NCBI GenBank assembly: GCA_937974175.1
Contig: CALJIG010000075.1
Coordinates: 119,609 to 183,608 of the forward strand
Source of the DNA: an uncultured Ignavibacteria bacterium
GTDB taxonomy: Bacteria; Bacteroidota; Ignavibacteria; Tepidaquicellales; Tepidaquicellaceae
Length of the DNA: 64,000 bases
Reading direction: 5' to 3'
Under the pieces are notes generated by a model, which did no database searches, was not told the DNA's origin, and saw only the letters and a program-made list of their open reading frames with translations. The position numbers were made by a program, and so were the translations under genes. Shown piece after piece: positions 17,323 to 26,210 of the stretch (position 1 is the stretch's first letter; every line of letters begins with the position of its first letter).

Positions 17323-18426
17323 ATGATTCTAGGGATTACAAAAGAGCCGCAATTTGATAATAGAGTTTCTATCCTTCCTGAATTAATCGACCAAATCAAA
17401 AAATTAAATCTCCAGGTTATTGTTGAAAAAAGCGCAGGCGAAAGAGCCTATGCAAGTGACGAGATGTATTCTTCGGCAGGCGCAGAGCTGTTTTCAAGAG
17501 AAGAGATTTTAAAAAAATCCGACATCATTTTACAAATAAATCCTCCGTCGGACGATGAGATCGAAAATTTAAAAGAAGGACAGACACTTATTTCATTTTT
17601 ACAGCCATTGGTTCAGCCAAACATAACTGATAAACTTGCAGCGAAAAAAGTAACGGGATTGAGTTTTGAAATGATTCCCCGCTCTTCACGCGCGCAAACA
17701 ATGGATGTACTTTCATCACAGGCCACAATTGCCGGCTATAAAGCTGTTCTGCTTGCTTCAACACATCTACCAAAATTTTTCCCGATGCTTACAACTGCTG
17801 CCGGAAGTATTCCTCCCGCAAAAGTTTTAATCATAGGCGCAGGCGTTGCCGGACTTATGGCAATTGCAACTGCAAGAAGACTTGGCGGAGTAGTAGAAGC
17901 ATTCGATACAAGACCTGCAGTGAAAGAGGAAGTAAAAAGCTTGGGCGCTAAATTTGTAGAAGTAGAAGGTGCAGCCGATGCCTCAAAAGCAGGCGGTTAC
18001 GCTGTGGAACAAACAGAGGAATACAAACAGAAACAAAGTGAACTTATTCAAAAACATGCACTGGCATCTGACGTAATTGTAACAACTGCTCAGATACCCG
18101 GAAGAAAAGCTCCGCTGCTGATAACAACAGAGACTTTAAACAACATGAAGAAAGGCTCTGTAATAGTTGACCTTGCTTCATCATCCGGCGGTAACTGTGA
18201 AATGACTAAGGACAATGCAACTGTGGATTATAACGGCATTACAATTATCGGCAACTCAAACCTGCCTTCAACAATGCCTTATGATGCAAGCAAGATGTTC
18301 GGTAAGAATGCATTATCACTTTTGAAAATTTTAATTAAAGAAGGAAACATTAACATCAATTTTGACGACGATATAATTAAGGGTATGTGTGTTACACATA
18401 ACGGTGAAAATTTCCTGAAGAAATAA
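17323..18426 (+). CDS. pntAA: NAD(P) transhydrogenase subunit alpha part 1
   Basis: 367 residues forming the soluble NAD(H)-binding domain I. Motifs: LGITKEPQFDNRVSILPE, RSSRAQTMDVLSSQATIAGY, the Rossmann glycine motif VLIIGAGVAGLMAI, AFDTRPAVKEEV, and the mobile-loop and hinge area TTAQIPGRKAPLLI. Together with pntAB and pntB it forms the membrane transhydrogenase that uses the proton gradient to make NADPH from NADH. The alpha chain is split in two genes, as in many bacteria. Confidence 0.96.
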   Translation: MILGITKEPQFDNRVSILPELIDQIKKLNLQVIVEKSAGERAYASDEMYSSAGAELFSREEILKKSDIILQINPPSDDEIENLKEGQTLISFLQPLVQPNITDKLAAKKVTGLSFEMIPRSSRAQTMDVLSSQATIAGYKAVLLASTHLPKFFPMLTTAAGSIPPAKVLIIGAGVAGLMAIATARRLGGVVEAFDTRPAVKEEVKSLGAKFVEVEGAADASKAGGYAVEQTEEYKQKQSELIQKHALASDVIVTTAQIPGRKAPLLITTETLNNMKKGSVIVDLASSSGGNCEMTKDNATVDYNGITIIGNSNLPSTMPYDASKMFGKNALSLLKILIKEGNININFDDDIIKGMCVTHNGENFLKK

Positions 18427-18441
18427 ATACAAAATTATTTT

Positions 18442-18756
18442 ATGGAAACAATTGTTTCATTCATAGGTGAAAACATTAAAGTGTTTTACATCTTAATCCT
18501 TTCAATTTTTTTAGGTATCGAAGTTATTTCTAAAGTACCATCCATCCTCCACACTCCTTTAATGTCAGGCGCAAATGCTATTCACGGCGTTGTTATTGTC
18601 GGCGCAGTTATCGTAATGGGACTTGCAGACAGCAATGATTATTTATCGCTTGTACTGGGATTCATTGCAGTTATACTCGGGACGTTAAATGTTGTCGGCG
18701 GATTTGTTGTAACGGACCGGATGCTTGAAATGTTCAAGAAAAAACCTAAAAGTTAA
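18442..18756 (+). CDS. pntAB: NAD(P) transhydrogenase subunit alpha part 2
   Basis: 104 residues, hydrophobic, with three to four helices. It carries SKVPSILHTPLMSGANAIHGVV, the signature of the first membrane section (domain II) of proton-translocating transhydrogenase, followed by GTLNVVGGFVVTDRML. It starts 16 bp after pntAA and ends 10 bp before pntB, so the three genes form one operon. Confidence 0.96.
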   Translation: METIVSFIGENIKVFYILILSIFLGIEVISKVPSILHTPLMSGANAIHGVVIVGAVIVMGLADSNDYLSLVLGFIAVILGTLNVVGGFVVTDRMLEMFKKKPKS

Positions 18757-18765
18757 TCTGATAAA

Positions 18766-20175
18766 ATGGCGCAGTATAGTTTAGAAATATCGTACCTCAT
18801 TGCTTCTATAGCATTTATAATCGGGCTTAAATTCTTAGGGCACCCTGAAACCGCAAGGAAGGGAAATATTATCGCAGCAATTGGTATGTTCATTGCTGTT
18901 ATCACTACAATTTTTTTATACAAAAGCCCGGAGGGCAAACCTCTCGGGAACTATGTCTGGATATTCGGCGGTATAATCATTGGGACGGTTGTCGGAACTC
19001 TGATGGCAAAGAAAGTTCAGATGACGGCAATGCCTCAGATGGTTTCGTTGTTTAACGGAGTCGGCGCTGCTTGCGTTGCTTTAATTTCAGTCGTTGAATT
19101 TTCACATTACAATACTACTCACACAGGTGCTTCACTTTTCAACGGACTAACACTTACAATAATTCTTGGTTCCATAATCGGATGCATTTCGTTTTCCGGA
19201 AGTATTATTGCATGGGGAAAACTTGAAGGAAAAATAAAAGATATTTACCTGCCTGCCAACCAGTTAATAAACATTGTACTGATGCTTTCAATCATCGGTA
19301 CCGGAGTTTATTTAATGATGCAGCCAACGGCAAATCTTAATTTACTATTAATCATCAGCGCAATATCGCTTATCTACGGAATTCTATTCGTATTCCCTAT
19401 CGGCGGAGCAGATATGCCTGTTGTAATTTCCCTGCTGAATTCATTCACAGGTGTTGCGGCAGCATGCGGCGGATTTTTATATAATAATCAGGCAATGCTT
19501 ACGGGTGGTATATTGGTAGGTTCATCGGGAACGATTCTAACCATTTTGATGTGCAAAGCTATGAACCGTTCGTTAACGAACGTTATCATAGGTGCATTCT
19601 CTAATCCGAAGACTAAAAAAGCTGATGCAGGAGCTGAGCAAAGAACAGTAAAAGAAATTTCTGTTACTGACTGCGCAGTGCTTATGAGTTACAGTAAAAA
19701 AGTTATTATTGTACCGGGTTACGGACTTGCTGTTGCGCAGGCGCAGCATATCTGCCATGAGCTTGAAAAAACTCTTGAAGAAAAAGGTGTTGAAGTACTT
19801 TATGCTATTCACCCTGTTGCAGGAAGAATGCCGGGACATATGAACGTGCTATTGGCAGAAGCTGATGTTCCTTACCCTAAGCTTCTTGAAATGGATGAAA
19901 TTAATCCTGAGTTTTCTACAACTGATGTTGCACTGGTAATAGGAGCAAATGACGTTGTAAATCCTGCTGCAAAGAATGATAAAGACTCTCCTATTTATGG
20001 AATGCCGATACTTGATGTTGAAAATGCTAAGAATATTATTATAAATAAGAGAAGTATGAATGCAGGATATGCAGGTATAGATAACGAATTATTCTACGAC
20101 GCAAAAACAAAAATGCTTTTCGGTGATGCTAAAGGCGTACTTCAGAAATTAGTTACAGAAGTTAAAGCAAATTAA
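18766..20175 (+). CDS. pntB: NAD(P) transhydrogenase subunit beta
   Basis: 469 residues. About 275 residues of membrane helices (domain II; VSLFNGVGAACVALIS, PVVISLLNSFTGVAAA) are followed by the soluble NADP(H)-binding domain III. Domain III motifs: VIIVPGYGLAVAQAQ, IHPVAGRMPGHMNVLLAEA, VALVIGANDVVNPAA, and KRSMNAGYAGIDNELF. Completes the transhydrogenase operon. Confidence 0.97.
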   Translation: MAQYSLEISYLIASIAFIIGLKFLGHPETARKGNIIAAIGMFIAVITTIFLYKSPEGKPLGNYVWIFGGIIIGTVVGTLMAKKVQMTAMPQMVSLFNGVGAACVALISVVEFSHYNTTHTGASLFNGLTLTIILGSIIGCISFSGSIIAWGKLEGKIKDIYLPANQLINIVLMLSIIGTGVYLMMQPTANLNLLLIISAISLIYGILFVFPIGGADMPVVISLLNSFTGVAAACGGFLYNNQAMLTGGILVGSSGTILTILMCKAMNRSLTNVIIGAFSNPKTKKADAGAEQRTVKEISVTDCAVLMSYSKKVIIVPGYGLAVAQAQHICHELEKTLEEKGVEVLYAIHPVAGRMPGHMNVLLAEADVPYPKLLEMDEINPEFSTTDVALVIGANDVVNPAAKNDKDSPIYGMPILDVENAKNIIINKRSMNAGYAGIDNELFYDAKTKMLFGDAKGVLQKLVTEVKAN

Positions 20176-20183
20176 ATTTTATA

Positions 20184-21134
20184 TTAATTTTTTTGGGGAG
20201 CGTGTTTAAGATTTTTCGCTCCCTTTTCCATTTCTCTTGCAGTTTCCTTCCCTGTTTTTTTATCCTTCATATATTCCTTTATCGCATCTGAAGAAGTTCT
20301 TCTTCTGAAAGCAAAATAATGCTGCTTGAAATATGCAACGGTATCAACCCATGTGACTTTAGCGATATGCTTAGGATGCACCTTATCATATTCTATGGAT
20401 GAAAGCGGGTAGTCCGGTGTATCGCGTAAACCGTATTGTTTCGGTTTTTTCTCGTCGGGATTTGGTAAAAATCCTGTGCCGAACATCCAGTCCCAGAAAG
20501 CAAATTTAGTTGCGTAATTATTCTGATACTCTCTGCCTTCGTCATCTGAGTGATGCCAGCGGTGCATTTCAGGTCCGTTGATAATATACTGCAGCCAGCC
20601 GAGACGCACATCTATATTGGAATGAATGAACATTCCCCATATTGCGCTTATCATTCCTTTGTATATAGCTACTTCAGGTGCTGCACCAAGTAATATTATC
20701 GGCGCGAACTCAACAGTCTGATTGATTAAAATTTCCAGTGAGTGCGAGCGCGAGCCTGAGAGCCAGTCAACAGTGCGCGGTGAGTGATGCGCTTCGTGAA
20801 GTCTCCAAAGAGTTGCATTGTTATGCATCCATCGATGGAACCAGTAGATATAAAAATCATGGACAACAACAAAGAAGATAACCTGAACCCAGACGGGCCA
20901 GTTGCCGACAACGCTGTACTCGTATAAACCTGTATTCGTTTTTATGTAATTAAGGAATGCGAATATTATAAGTCCGAGCACATAACTCTGAACAATAGTG
21001 TAGAGAATAAAATCATTAAAGAAGCCTTCGCGGAAAAATCTTTGCCCTTTGGTGTACGGAAATAGTCGTTCAAGAGTAACCATTAGCAGCCCTGCTAAAA
21101 CAATTATGATAGTAGAAACGATTTGTAATGACAT
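20184..21134 (-). CDS. sterol desaturase / fatty acid hydroxylase family protein
   Basis: 316 residues with four to five hydrophobic helices and the eight-histidine di-iron motif of the family. The clusters are HRWMH (100-104), LHEAHHS (His113, His116, His117), and EMHRWHHSDD (His191, His194, His195). Members use a di-iron centre and O2 to hydroxylate or desaturate lipids or sterols. The substrate here is unknown. The C-terminal ~40 residues are Lys-rich and variable. Convergent with pntB, stops 8 bp apart, with no clear terminator between them. Confidence 0.9.
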   Translation of the reverse strand: MSLQIVSTIIIVLAGLLMVTLERLFPYTKGQRFFREGFFNDFILYTIVQSYVLGLIIFAFLNYIKTNTGLYEYSVVGNWPVWVQVIFFVVVHDFYIYWFHRWMHNNATLWRLHEAHHSPRTVDWLSGSRSHSLEILINQTVEFAPIILLGAAPEVAIYKGMISAIWGMFIHSNIDVRLGWLQYIINGPEMHRWHHSDDEGREYQNNYATKFAFWDWMFGTGFLPNPDEKKPKQYGLRDTPDYPLSSIEYDKVHPKHIAKVTWVDTVAYFKQHYFAFRRRTSSDAIKEYMKDKKTGKETAREMEKGAKNLKHAPQKN

Positions 21135-21310
21135 GGGGGAAAAATATACAGAGTGAAAAGTAAATTAAATGTAAAAATTGAGAGTAGGAGTTTACAATTT
21201 CTTAACAATAAAAATTAACGAAATCAGGAACTGCTGAAGGTGAATTTGTGTTGTTAAATTTTAATATTCAGATTTTATTTTAACCAAACTTAACATGAAA
21301 GGAAAAATAC

Positions 21311-21571
21311 ATGAACTGTCCTGTTTGTAATGAACAGCTTTTAATCTCAGATAAACAAGGAATTGAAATTGATTACTGCCCTAAATGCCGGGGAATCTGG
21401 CTTGATAGAGGCGAGCTTGAAAAAATAATAGAGAGATCCAATTCATTTCAGAGTGAAAACAGACCGCAGCAAAAATATAACGACGATGATGACTATCACT
21501 ATAAATATAAAGATAAGGACTATAAGTATAAAAAGAAGAAAGGATTTTTAGGAGATATTTTCGATTTTTAA
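21311..21571 (+). CDS. zf-TFIIB-type zinc-ribbon protein
   Basis: 86 residues. N-terminal zinc ribbon CPVCNEQL...YCPKCRGIWLDRGELEKI matches the small bacterial zf-TFIIB family (two CxxC pairs, with the GIWLDRGE motif). The C-terminal half is a low-complexity Asp/Tyr/Lys stretch that ends KKGFLGDIFDF. Function of the family is unknown. GAAAGGAAAA precedes the ATG at 21311. A strong terminator follows. Confidence 0.9.
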   Translation: MNCPVCNEQLLISDKQGIEIDYCPKCRGIWLDRGELEKIIERSNSFQSENRPQQKYNDDDDYHYKYKDKDYKYKKKKGFLGDIFDF

Positions 21572-21581
21572 AAATTATTAA

Positions 21582-21614
21582 GAGCGTGAATAAAAATTCA
21601 CGCTCAATTTTTTT
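21582..21614. terminator. Rho-independent terminator
   Basis: Perfect 9-bp stem GAGCGTGAA/TTCACGCTC with a 6-nt loop, then AATTTTTTTAT. It ends the zf-TFIIB gene and abuts the stop of the convergent zinc-ribbon gene. Confidence 0.9.
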
Positions 21615-22536
21615 ATCCGAACAATGGTTGTATCAATCTGTTCTCCACTCCGCAAAAAGCACAGTCAATCGGCTTGCCGGGATTTTCAGGTACATCATTA
21701 TCTGCACCGCACGACATACATTTAAATTTTGATTGAACCAAAGTAGTTTTATGGCACTTCTCACAATAAACTCTGTATGAACCATCAGGTATAAAAATTT
21801 CAGATTGGCAATGCTCACAATTTGCTTTGTTTCCTTTTGGCTTATCAAGTTCGACATATTGTAAACTAAATCCACTAATAGATAAAAATCTATCCGCATC
21901 TTTTTCATTTAAATAGGGGAGCCAAATCTGGACGAACATGGAAATTTTCATTTTAAGATGAACGGCAGGCGGAAGTAAATCATACATTATAACGTATTCA
22001 GGATTTTCGTAGAAATCCTTCATCGAATCTTTTATATAATCAATATAATACTCTGCCATAGGAAAAAACGATTCTGTGGTAACCTTTGCAGAGCCGTCTT
22101 TTTCAGCGTAATAAGAAATTTTTTGCTGAGTCAATGCAAGCTCTTTTTCTCTTCCTTTCCATGCAGGATCAAATGAGTAGTTTGTTGTTGAGTCAGCGCA
22201 AACTTCCAGATATTTTTTATACTTGTCGTCGTTATCTATCGTAGGAGGAATGTATTCGGGGTAGAATTTGTAGTATTCATCCCAGTAAGCATATTGTAAA
22301 CTTTTATATTTTTCTTTTTCACCTTTCTTTAAAGCTTCGGCAAGTTTACTTTCGTAATTATATTTTTCGCGTTGATATTTTTGAGTTTTTTCAGGAGCGG
22401 CAGTCCAGAAATTTAATCCGAGTGTATAGTCTATATCAGTAAATGAACCGCAATAATCACACATAATGTATGGCTCTGTGTATTCATTTACTTTAGGCGC
22501 GCCGCAGTTAATGCAGGTGAATTTTTTAACTTTCAT
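21613..22536 (-). CDS. multi-zinc-ribbon protein of unknown function
   Basis: 307 residues with zinc-ribbon pairs at both ends. N-terminal: CINCGAP...MCDYCGSF. C-terminal: CEHCQSE...YCEKCHK and CMSCGAD...CAFCGVE. The middle ~170 residues are helical, Tyr/Glu/Lys-rich and unrecognised. Such layouts suggest nucleic-acid or protein binding. The adjacent zf-TFIIB gene on the other strand makes this a local cluster of small zinc proteins. Start ATG 22536. Confidence 0.7.
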   Translation of the reverse strand: MKVKKFTCINCGAPKVNEYTEPYIMCDYCGSFTDIDYTLGLNFWTAAPEKTQKYQREKYNYESKLAEALKKGEKEKYKSLQYAYWDEYYKFYPEYIPPTIDNDDKYKKYLEVCADSTTNYSFDPAWKGREKELALTQQKISYYAEKDGSAKVTTESFFPMAEYYIDYIKDSMKDFYENPEYVIMYDLLPPAVHLKMKISMFVQIWLPYLNEKDADRFLSISGFSLQYVELDKPKGNKANCEHCQSEIFIPDGSYRVYCEKCHKTTLVQSKFKCMSCGADNDVPENPGKPIDCAFCGVENRLIQPLFG

Positions 22537-22608
22537 AAATTAATATGCGAAGTTGTCATGAGAGTGGAAACTTAAAATTATTTATCTTGAAAATGAAAAC
22601 GTGCACGG

Positions 22609-23136
22609 TTAAAACAGCAAATACCAGTTTATAGCAATCTCATCTTTTTCTTTTGGGGAAGATTTATACCTGAACATATCGAATCCACCAAATTCAAACC
22701 CAAGTTTTTCATAAAACAGACATGCTTTCACATTTACATCCTGTGTTTCAACTTCAAGCCCTATGCAATCACTTTCTCTAGCCCATTCAATCGCTCTTTG
22801 CATCAAAGCCTTGCCGATCCCTTTTCCTCTAAAATTTTTTGATACACGAATATCGTTTATATAAGCATATTTGTTCCAGTATTTTAAAAGAACTATTTGC
22901 CCTGCTAATTCTTCATTTTCAAATGCAAAGAAAATGGCTTTATCTTTATTGCCAACATAAATCGAATAATCTGTGTCATCATATTCATAAGTTTTTTCAT
23001 ACGGGGAAACAGGGACTGATCTGTACGAAAACAGATTTTCAGAGAGTGTTACTTCCAATTTTGAATCTACTGTAAAAGTTGAATCAATACTATTTACGAG
23101 ATTAAGCGTGTGAGCGGTGGCTGCTTCAATTTTCAT
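22609..23136 (-). CDS. GNAT acetyltransferase, streptothricin-acetyltransferase-like
   Basis: 175 residues with a GNAT fold. YINDIRVSKNFRGKGIGKAL is the strand-4/motif-A region with the acetyl-CoA-binding R-G-x-G-I-G-K loop. EWARESDCIGLEVETQDVN plus ACLFYEKLGFEFGGFD closely resembles the streptothricin N-acetyltransferase group, which often inactivates streptothricin by acetylating its lysine tail. Resistance is only inferred; related GNATs acetylate other amines. Stands alone between unrelated genes. Confidence 0.75.
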   Translation of the reverse strand: MKIEAATAHTLNLVNSIDSTFTVDSKLEVTLSENLFSYRSVPVSPYEKTYEYDDTDYSIYVGNKDKAIFFAFENEELAGQIVLLKYWNKYAYINDIRVSKNFRGKGIGKALMQRAIEWARESDCIGLEVETQDVNVKACLFYEKLGFEFGGFDMFRYKSSPKEKDEIAINWYLLF

Positions 23137-23199
23137 GCTGATAATATGTAAAGATATTCCGTCATGAAAAACTGAAAAATTAAATCACATTAGTTTTTA

Positions 23200-23231
23200 T
23201 TTTAATATCTCAGCAAAAAAGTATATCTTTG
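23200..23231 (+). promoter_or_regulatory. probable promoter of the paralog array
   Basis: TATCTTTG at 23224-23231 fits TAnnTTTG. At the 20-bp spacing the upstream box reads TTTT, three of four TTTG bases. It ends 16 bp before the ATG at 23248. Confidence 0.45.
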
Positions 23232-23247
23232 TAGAAATTAATTTTTC

Positions 23248-24708
23248 ATGTTTTCCAATATTGCAATTGACTTACTGAAAACTCTTAGCAAAGAGGAAAC
23301 CAAGAAATTCGATGCTTTCATAAATTCTCCCTATTATAATACTAATACTGCTGTAATACGACTTTTCAATACTATAAAAAAATATGCTCCTGAGTTTACA
23401 GATGATTCCCTAAGGAGAGAAAAACTTTTTAAAAAAGTTTATCCGGGAAAAACCTATAACGAACTCAGTCTTAGAAATAGATTTTCTGAGCTTGCTGACC
23501 TGGTAAGAAAATTTATAGCATTACAATATTTTGAATTTAACGATTTTTATAAAAAGCTGGCGTATGCAAGGGAAATGAACCGACGGGAAAAGTATAAAAT
23601 TTCCGAAAAATTTATACTGGAACTTCTTCATGAGAACAAGAAAAAAAACAATGTTGACCCTCCGGTTTTTTTCGAAAGAAGTGAACTTGTGAATGAACTA
23701 CTGACAACTTATCGCGGCGATGAAACTGCAAGAGATACATCTTCTAAATTAATTGAACTTGGAGACTCTTTAATAAACTACTTCTACTCTTACTTTTTTC
23801 AAATTGCAAATGATATGCTGTATAATGAGGCAATTTTTAAATACAATCCTGAATTTAATATCATAAAAGAATTTATTAGTGCTTTTGATTTTGAAAAATT
23901 TCTTGAGAAGCTTAAAAAATTTAACTACTCAAACCAGCCGATACTGGAAATGTATTATCGAATGTATATGTCTAGAATTGATAAAAACAATCCGGTTCAT
24001 TTCAATATACTTAAAAAACTTTCATTTGAAAATTATGAGCGGTTTGATAAAATCGGGTTATTTAATTTATGGGTATTTCTTTCTAATGCAATAAATGGAA
24101 GTCTGCAATATATTGATTCAAAATACAATTATGAATTGTTTGAAGTTAATAGGTTTTTTGTGGCATTAAAATTATTTCCATTACATTCAGGTTCATATTT
24201 CTTTCAAAGTTTTTTTGACAATATTTTTACGAATGCAATAACGTGTAAAGAAATTGATTTTGCAAAACAATTCCTGGGGGAGAACCTGAAACTTCTACAG
24301 CCTGATTTGCAGGAAAACACCGAATTATACTGCAAAGCGCTTCTGGAGTTAAATCTAAAAAACTATAACTCTTCACTTAGCTATTTAAGCAAAGTAAAGC
24401 TTACAGACGCTGTGCTGAAAATGAGAGTAAGACTTTACTATTTTATAAACTACTATGAAACAGGTTCGCTTGAAGCAGGGCTTTCGCTAATAGATTCTTT
24501 CAGGCATTTTTTAAAAGAAAACAAAAAAATACCGGAGTATCTTTTGGATCGGGTAAATACATGCTTGAAGTACTGCAGCTCTATTATCAATGCGAAAATA
24601 AACAACAAGAGCCTAGACTATGCTATTTACATAGAGGCAAAAGAAAATACGTCAAGTTATTGGGGAAGAGATTGGATTCTTGAAAAAATGCAAGAGTTAG
24701 TAAAGTAA
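23248..24708 (+). CDS. ~480-aa helical family protein, paralog B
   Basis: 486 residues. First of three tandem homologous genes. N-terminal block NIAIDLLKTLSKEETKKFDAF, SPYYNTN, REKLFKKVYPGKTYNELSLR and a C-terminal IDSFRHFLKEN with ending RDWILEKMQELVK are shared with the next two genes and more weakly with 6030-7469. The whole protein is predicted helical, with no signal peptide, membrane span or catalytic motif. Function unknown. The gap to the next gene is 25 bp. Confidence 0.7.
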   Translation: MFSNIAIDLLKTLSKEETKKFDAFINSPYYNTNTAVIRLFNTIKKYAPEFTDDSLRREKLFKKVYPGKTYNELSLRNRFSELADLVRKFIALQYFEFNDFYKKLAYAREMNRREKYKISEKFILELLHENKKKNNVDPPVFFERSELVNELLTTYRGDETARDTSSKLIELGDSLINYFYSYFFQIANDMLYNEAIFKYNPEFNIIKEFISAFDFEKFLEKLKKFNYSNQPILEMYYRMYMSRIDKNNPVHFNILKKLSFENYERFDKIGLFNLWVFLSNAINGSLQYIDSKYNYELFEVNRFFVALKLFPLHSGSYFFQSFFDNIFTNAITCKEIDFAKQFLGENLKLLQPDLQENTELYCKALLELNLKNYNSSLSYLSKVKLTDAVLKMRVRLYYFINYYETGSLEAGLSLIDSFRHFLKENKKIPEYLLDRVNTCLKYCSSIINAKINNKSLDYAIYIEAKENTSSYWGRDWILEKMQELVK

Positions 24709-24733
24709 TACAACAATATTAAAAAGGGGGATA

Positions 24734-26191
24734 ATGCACAATAATATTGCAATTGAGTTACTGAAAACTCTTTCAAAAGATGAGTTAAAAAGATTTGAAT
24801 CTTTTTTAAAGTCACCTTTTTTTAATTCCAACAAAGCTGTTACAAATCTTTTTGATGTAATAAAGAAGTTTGCACCTGATTACACTGATAAAACACTTCA
24901 GAGAGAAAATCTTTTTAAAAAAGTTTATCCCGGTAAAGCTTACAATGAGTTAAGCCTTCGTACACGCATATCAGAGCTTGCGGAACTATTAAGAAAATTT
25001 TTTGCAATAATCCGTTTTGAAAAAGATGAATTTTCAGTAAAGCTGAATACAATTGAAGAGCTGAATGACAGAGGAAAATATAAATTATCGGAAAAATATA
25101 TTCTGGAAATGCTTAAGCAGAATAATGAATCGAAAGATACCGGAGTACCTGTGCATTACCAGAAAGTTCAGCTTGAAAAGGCACTGCTTTATATAAAGAG
25201 AGATGATACCGGTGATGATGGTCATCCCGAGCATCTTATAAAACTTGGTGATGCGTTGCTAAATTATTTTTTTGGGTATATGTTTAAAATTGTAAACAAT
25301 ATGTATTATAACGAAGATATTTATAAATACGAACCTGAATTTAACATCATAAAAATATTTTTAGCAAATTTTAACAATGAAGAATTTTTAGCAGAGCTTG
25401 AAAAGAATAACTACATAAACTATCCGCATCTTGCCATATACTATTATATGTATAAGTCCAGACTTGATAAATATAACGAAGAGTATTTTTATAAAATGCG
25501 CCAGCTTGTGTACAATCATCACGATAAATTCGATATAATAGGAAAAACAAATCTCTGGGGATTTTTAATAAACTCAGTTACGGTCGGACTGCAATTTAAA
25601 GATAAAAAGTATCTGCAAGAACTTTTTGAAGTAAACAAATTTTTTGTAAGTTTAAAGATAATGCCTCTTAGAAAAGGAGAGCATTTTCTTAATCTTCTAT
25701 TTGATAATGTTTTTATTGTTGCCCTAACTTCAGGAGAAATAGAATATGCAGAGAATTTTTTAATTGAGCACGGACAGGAATTAAATCCGGAAATCCGTGA
25801 TAATTATCTTATATTATGCAAATCAATTCTTGCTTTGTACAAAAGGAAGTATGAAGAATCATTATCTCTTCTTAGCAAGATTCAGTTAACAGATTCCGTA
25901 ATAAAACTGAGAGTAAGAATGCTGTATTTTATGAACTATTATGAGACCAATGCTTTTGAAAGCGCAGCATCTTTAATTGACTCTTTTAAACACTTCCTAA
26001 CGGAAAACAAAAAACTTCCGGAATATTTAACGGATGGGATAAAAGCCACTGTCAAATATTCAACCAAAATTTTGAATGCAAAGATGAACCATAAAAAACT
26101 TGACTATGCTGTTTACAAAGAAGCAAAAGAAATAAAAATAGTTTACTCAAACAGAGAATGGATAATCGAAAAAATGGAAGAGCTCCTTTAA
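24734..26191 (+). CDS. ~480-aa helical family protein, paralog C
   Basis: 485 residues, closely related to the flanking genes. It begins MHNNIAIELLKTLSKDELKRF, the first 20 or so residues being nearly identical to paralog D. It keeps LFKKVYPGKAYNELSLRTRI, IDSFKHFLTENK and the ending REWIIEKMEELL. AAAAAGGGGG precedes the ATG. The middle 300 residues are much less conserved than the two ends, as if both ends are structural or interaction sites. Function unknown. Confidence 0.7.
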   Translation: MHNNIAIELLKTLSKDELKRFESFLKSPFFNSNKAVTNLFDVIKKFAPDYTDKTLQRENLFKKVYPGKAYNELSLRTRISELAELLRKFFAIIRFEKDEFSVKLNTIEELNDRGKYKLSEKYILEMLKQNNESKDTGVPVHYQKVQLEKALLYIKRDDTGDDGHPEHLIKLGDALLNYFFGYMFKIVNNMYYNEDIYKYEPEFNIIKIFLANFNNEEFLAELEKNNYINYPHLAIYYYMYKSRLDKYNEEYFYKMRQLVYNHHDKFDIIGKTNLWGFLINSVTVGLQFKDKKYLQELFEVNKFFVSLKIMPLRKGEHFLNLLFDNVFIVALTSGEIEYAENFLIEHGQELNPEIRDNYLILCKSILALYKRKYEESLSLLSKIQLTDSVIKLRVRMLYFMNYYETNAFESAASLIDSFKHFLTENKKLPEYLTDGIKATVKYSTKILNAKMNHKKLDYAVYKEAKEIKIVYSNREWIIEKMEELL

Positions 26192-26210
26192 TAATTTTAC
26201 CCCAAAAGAT

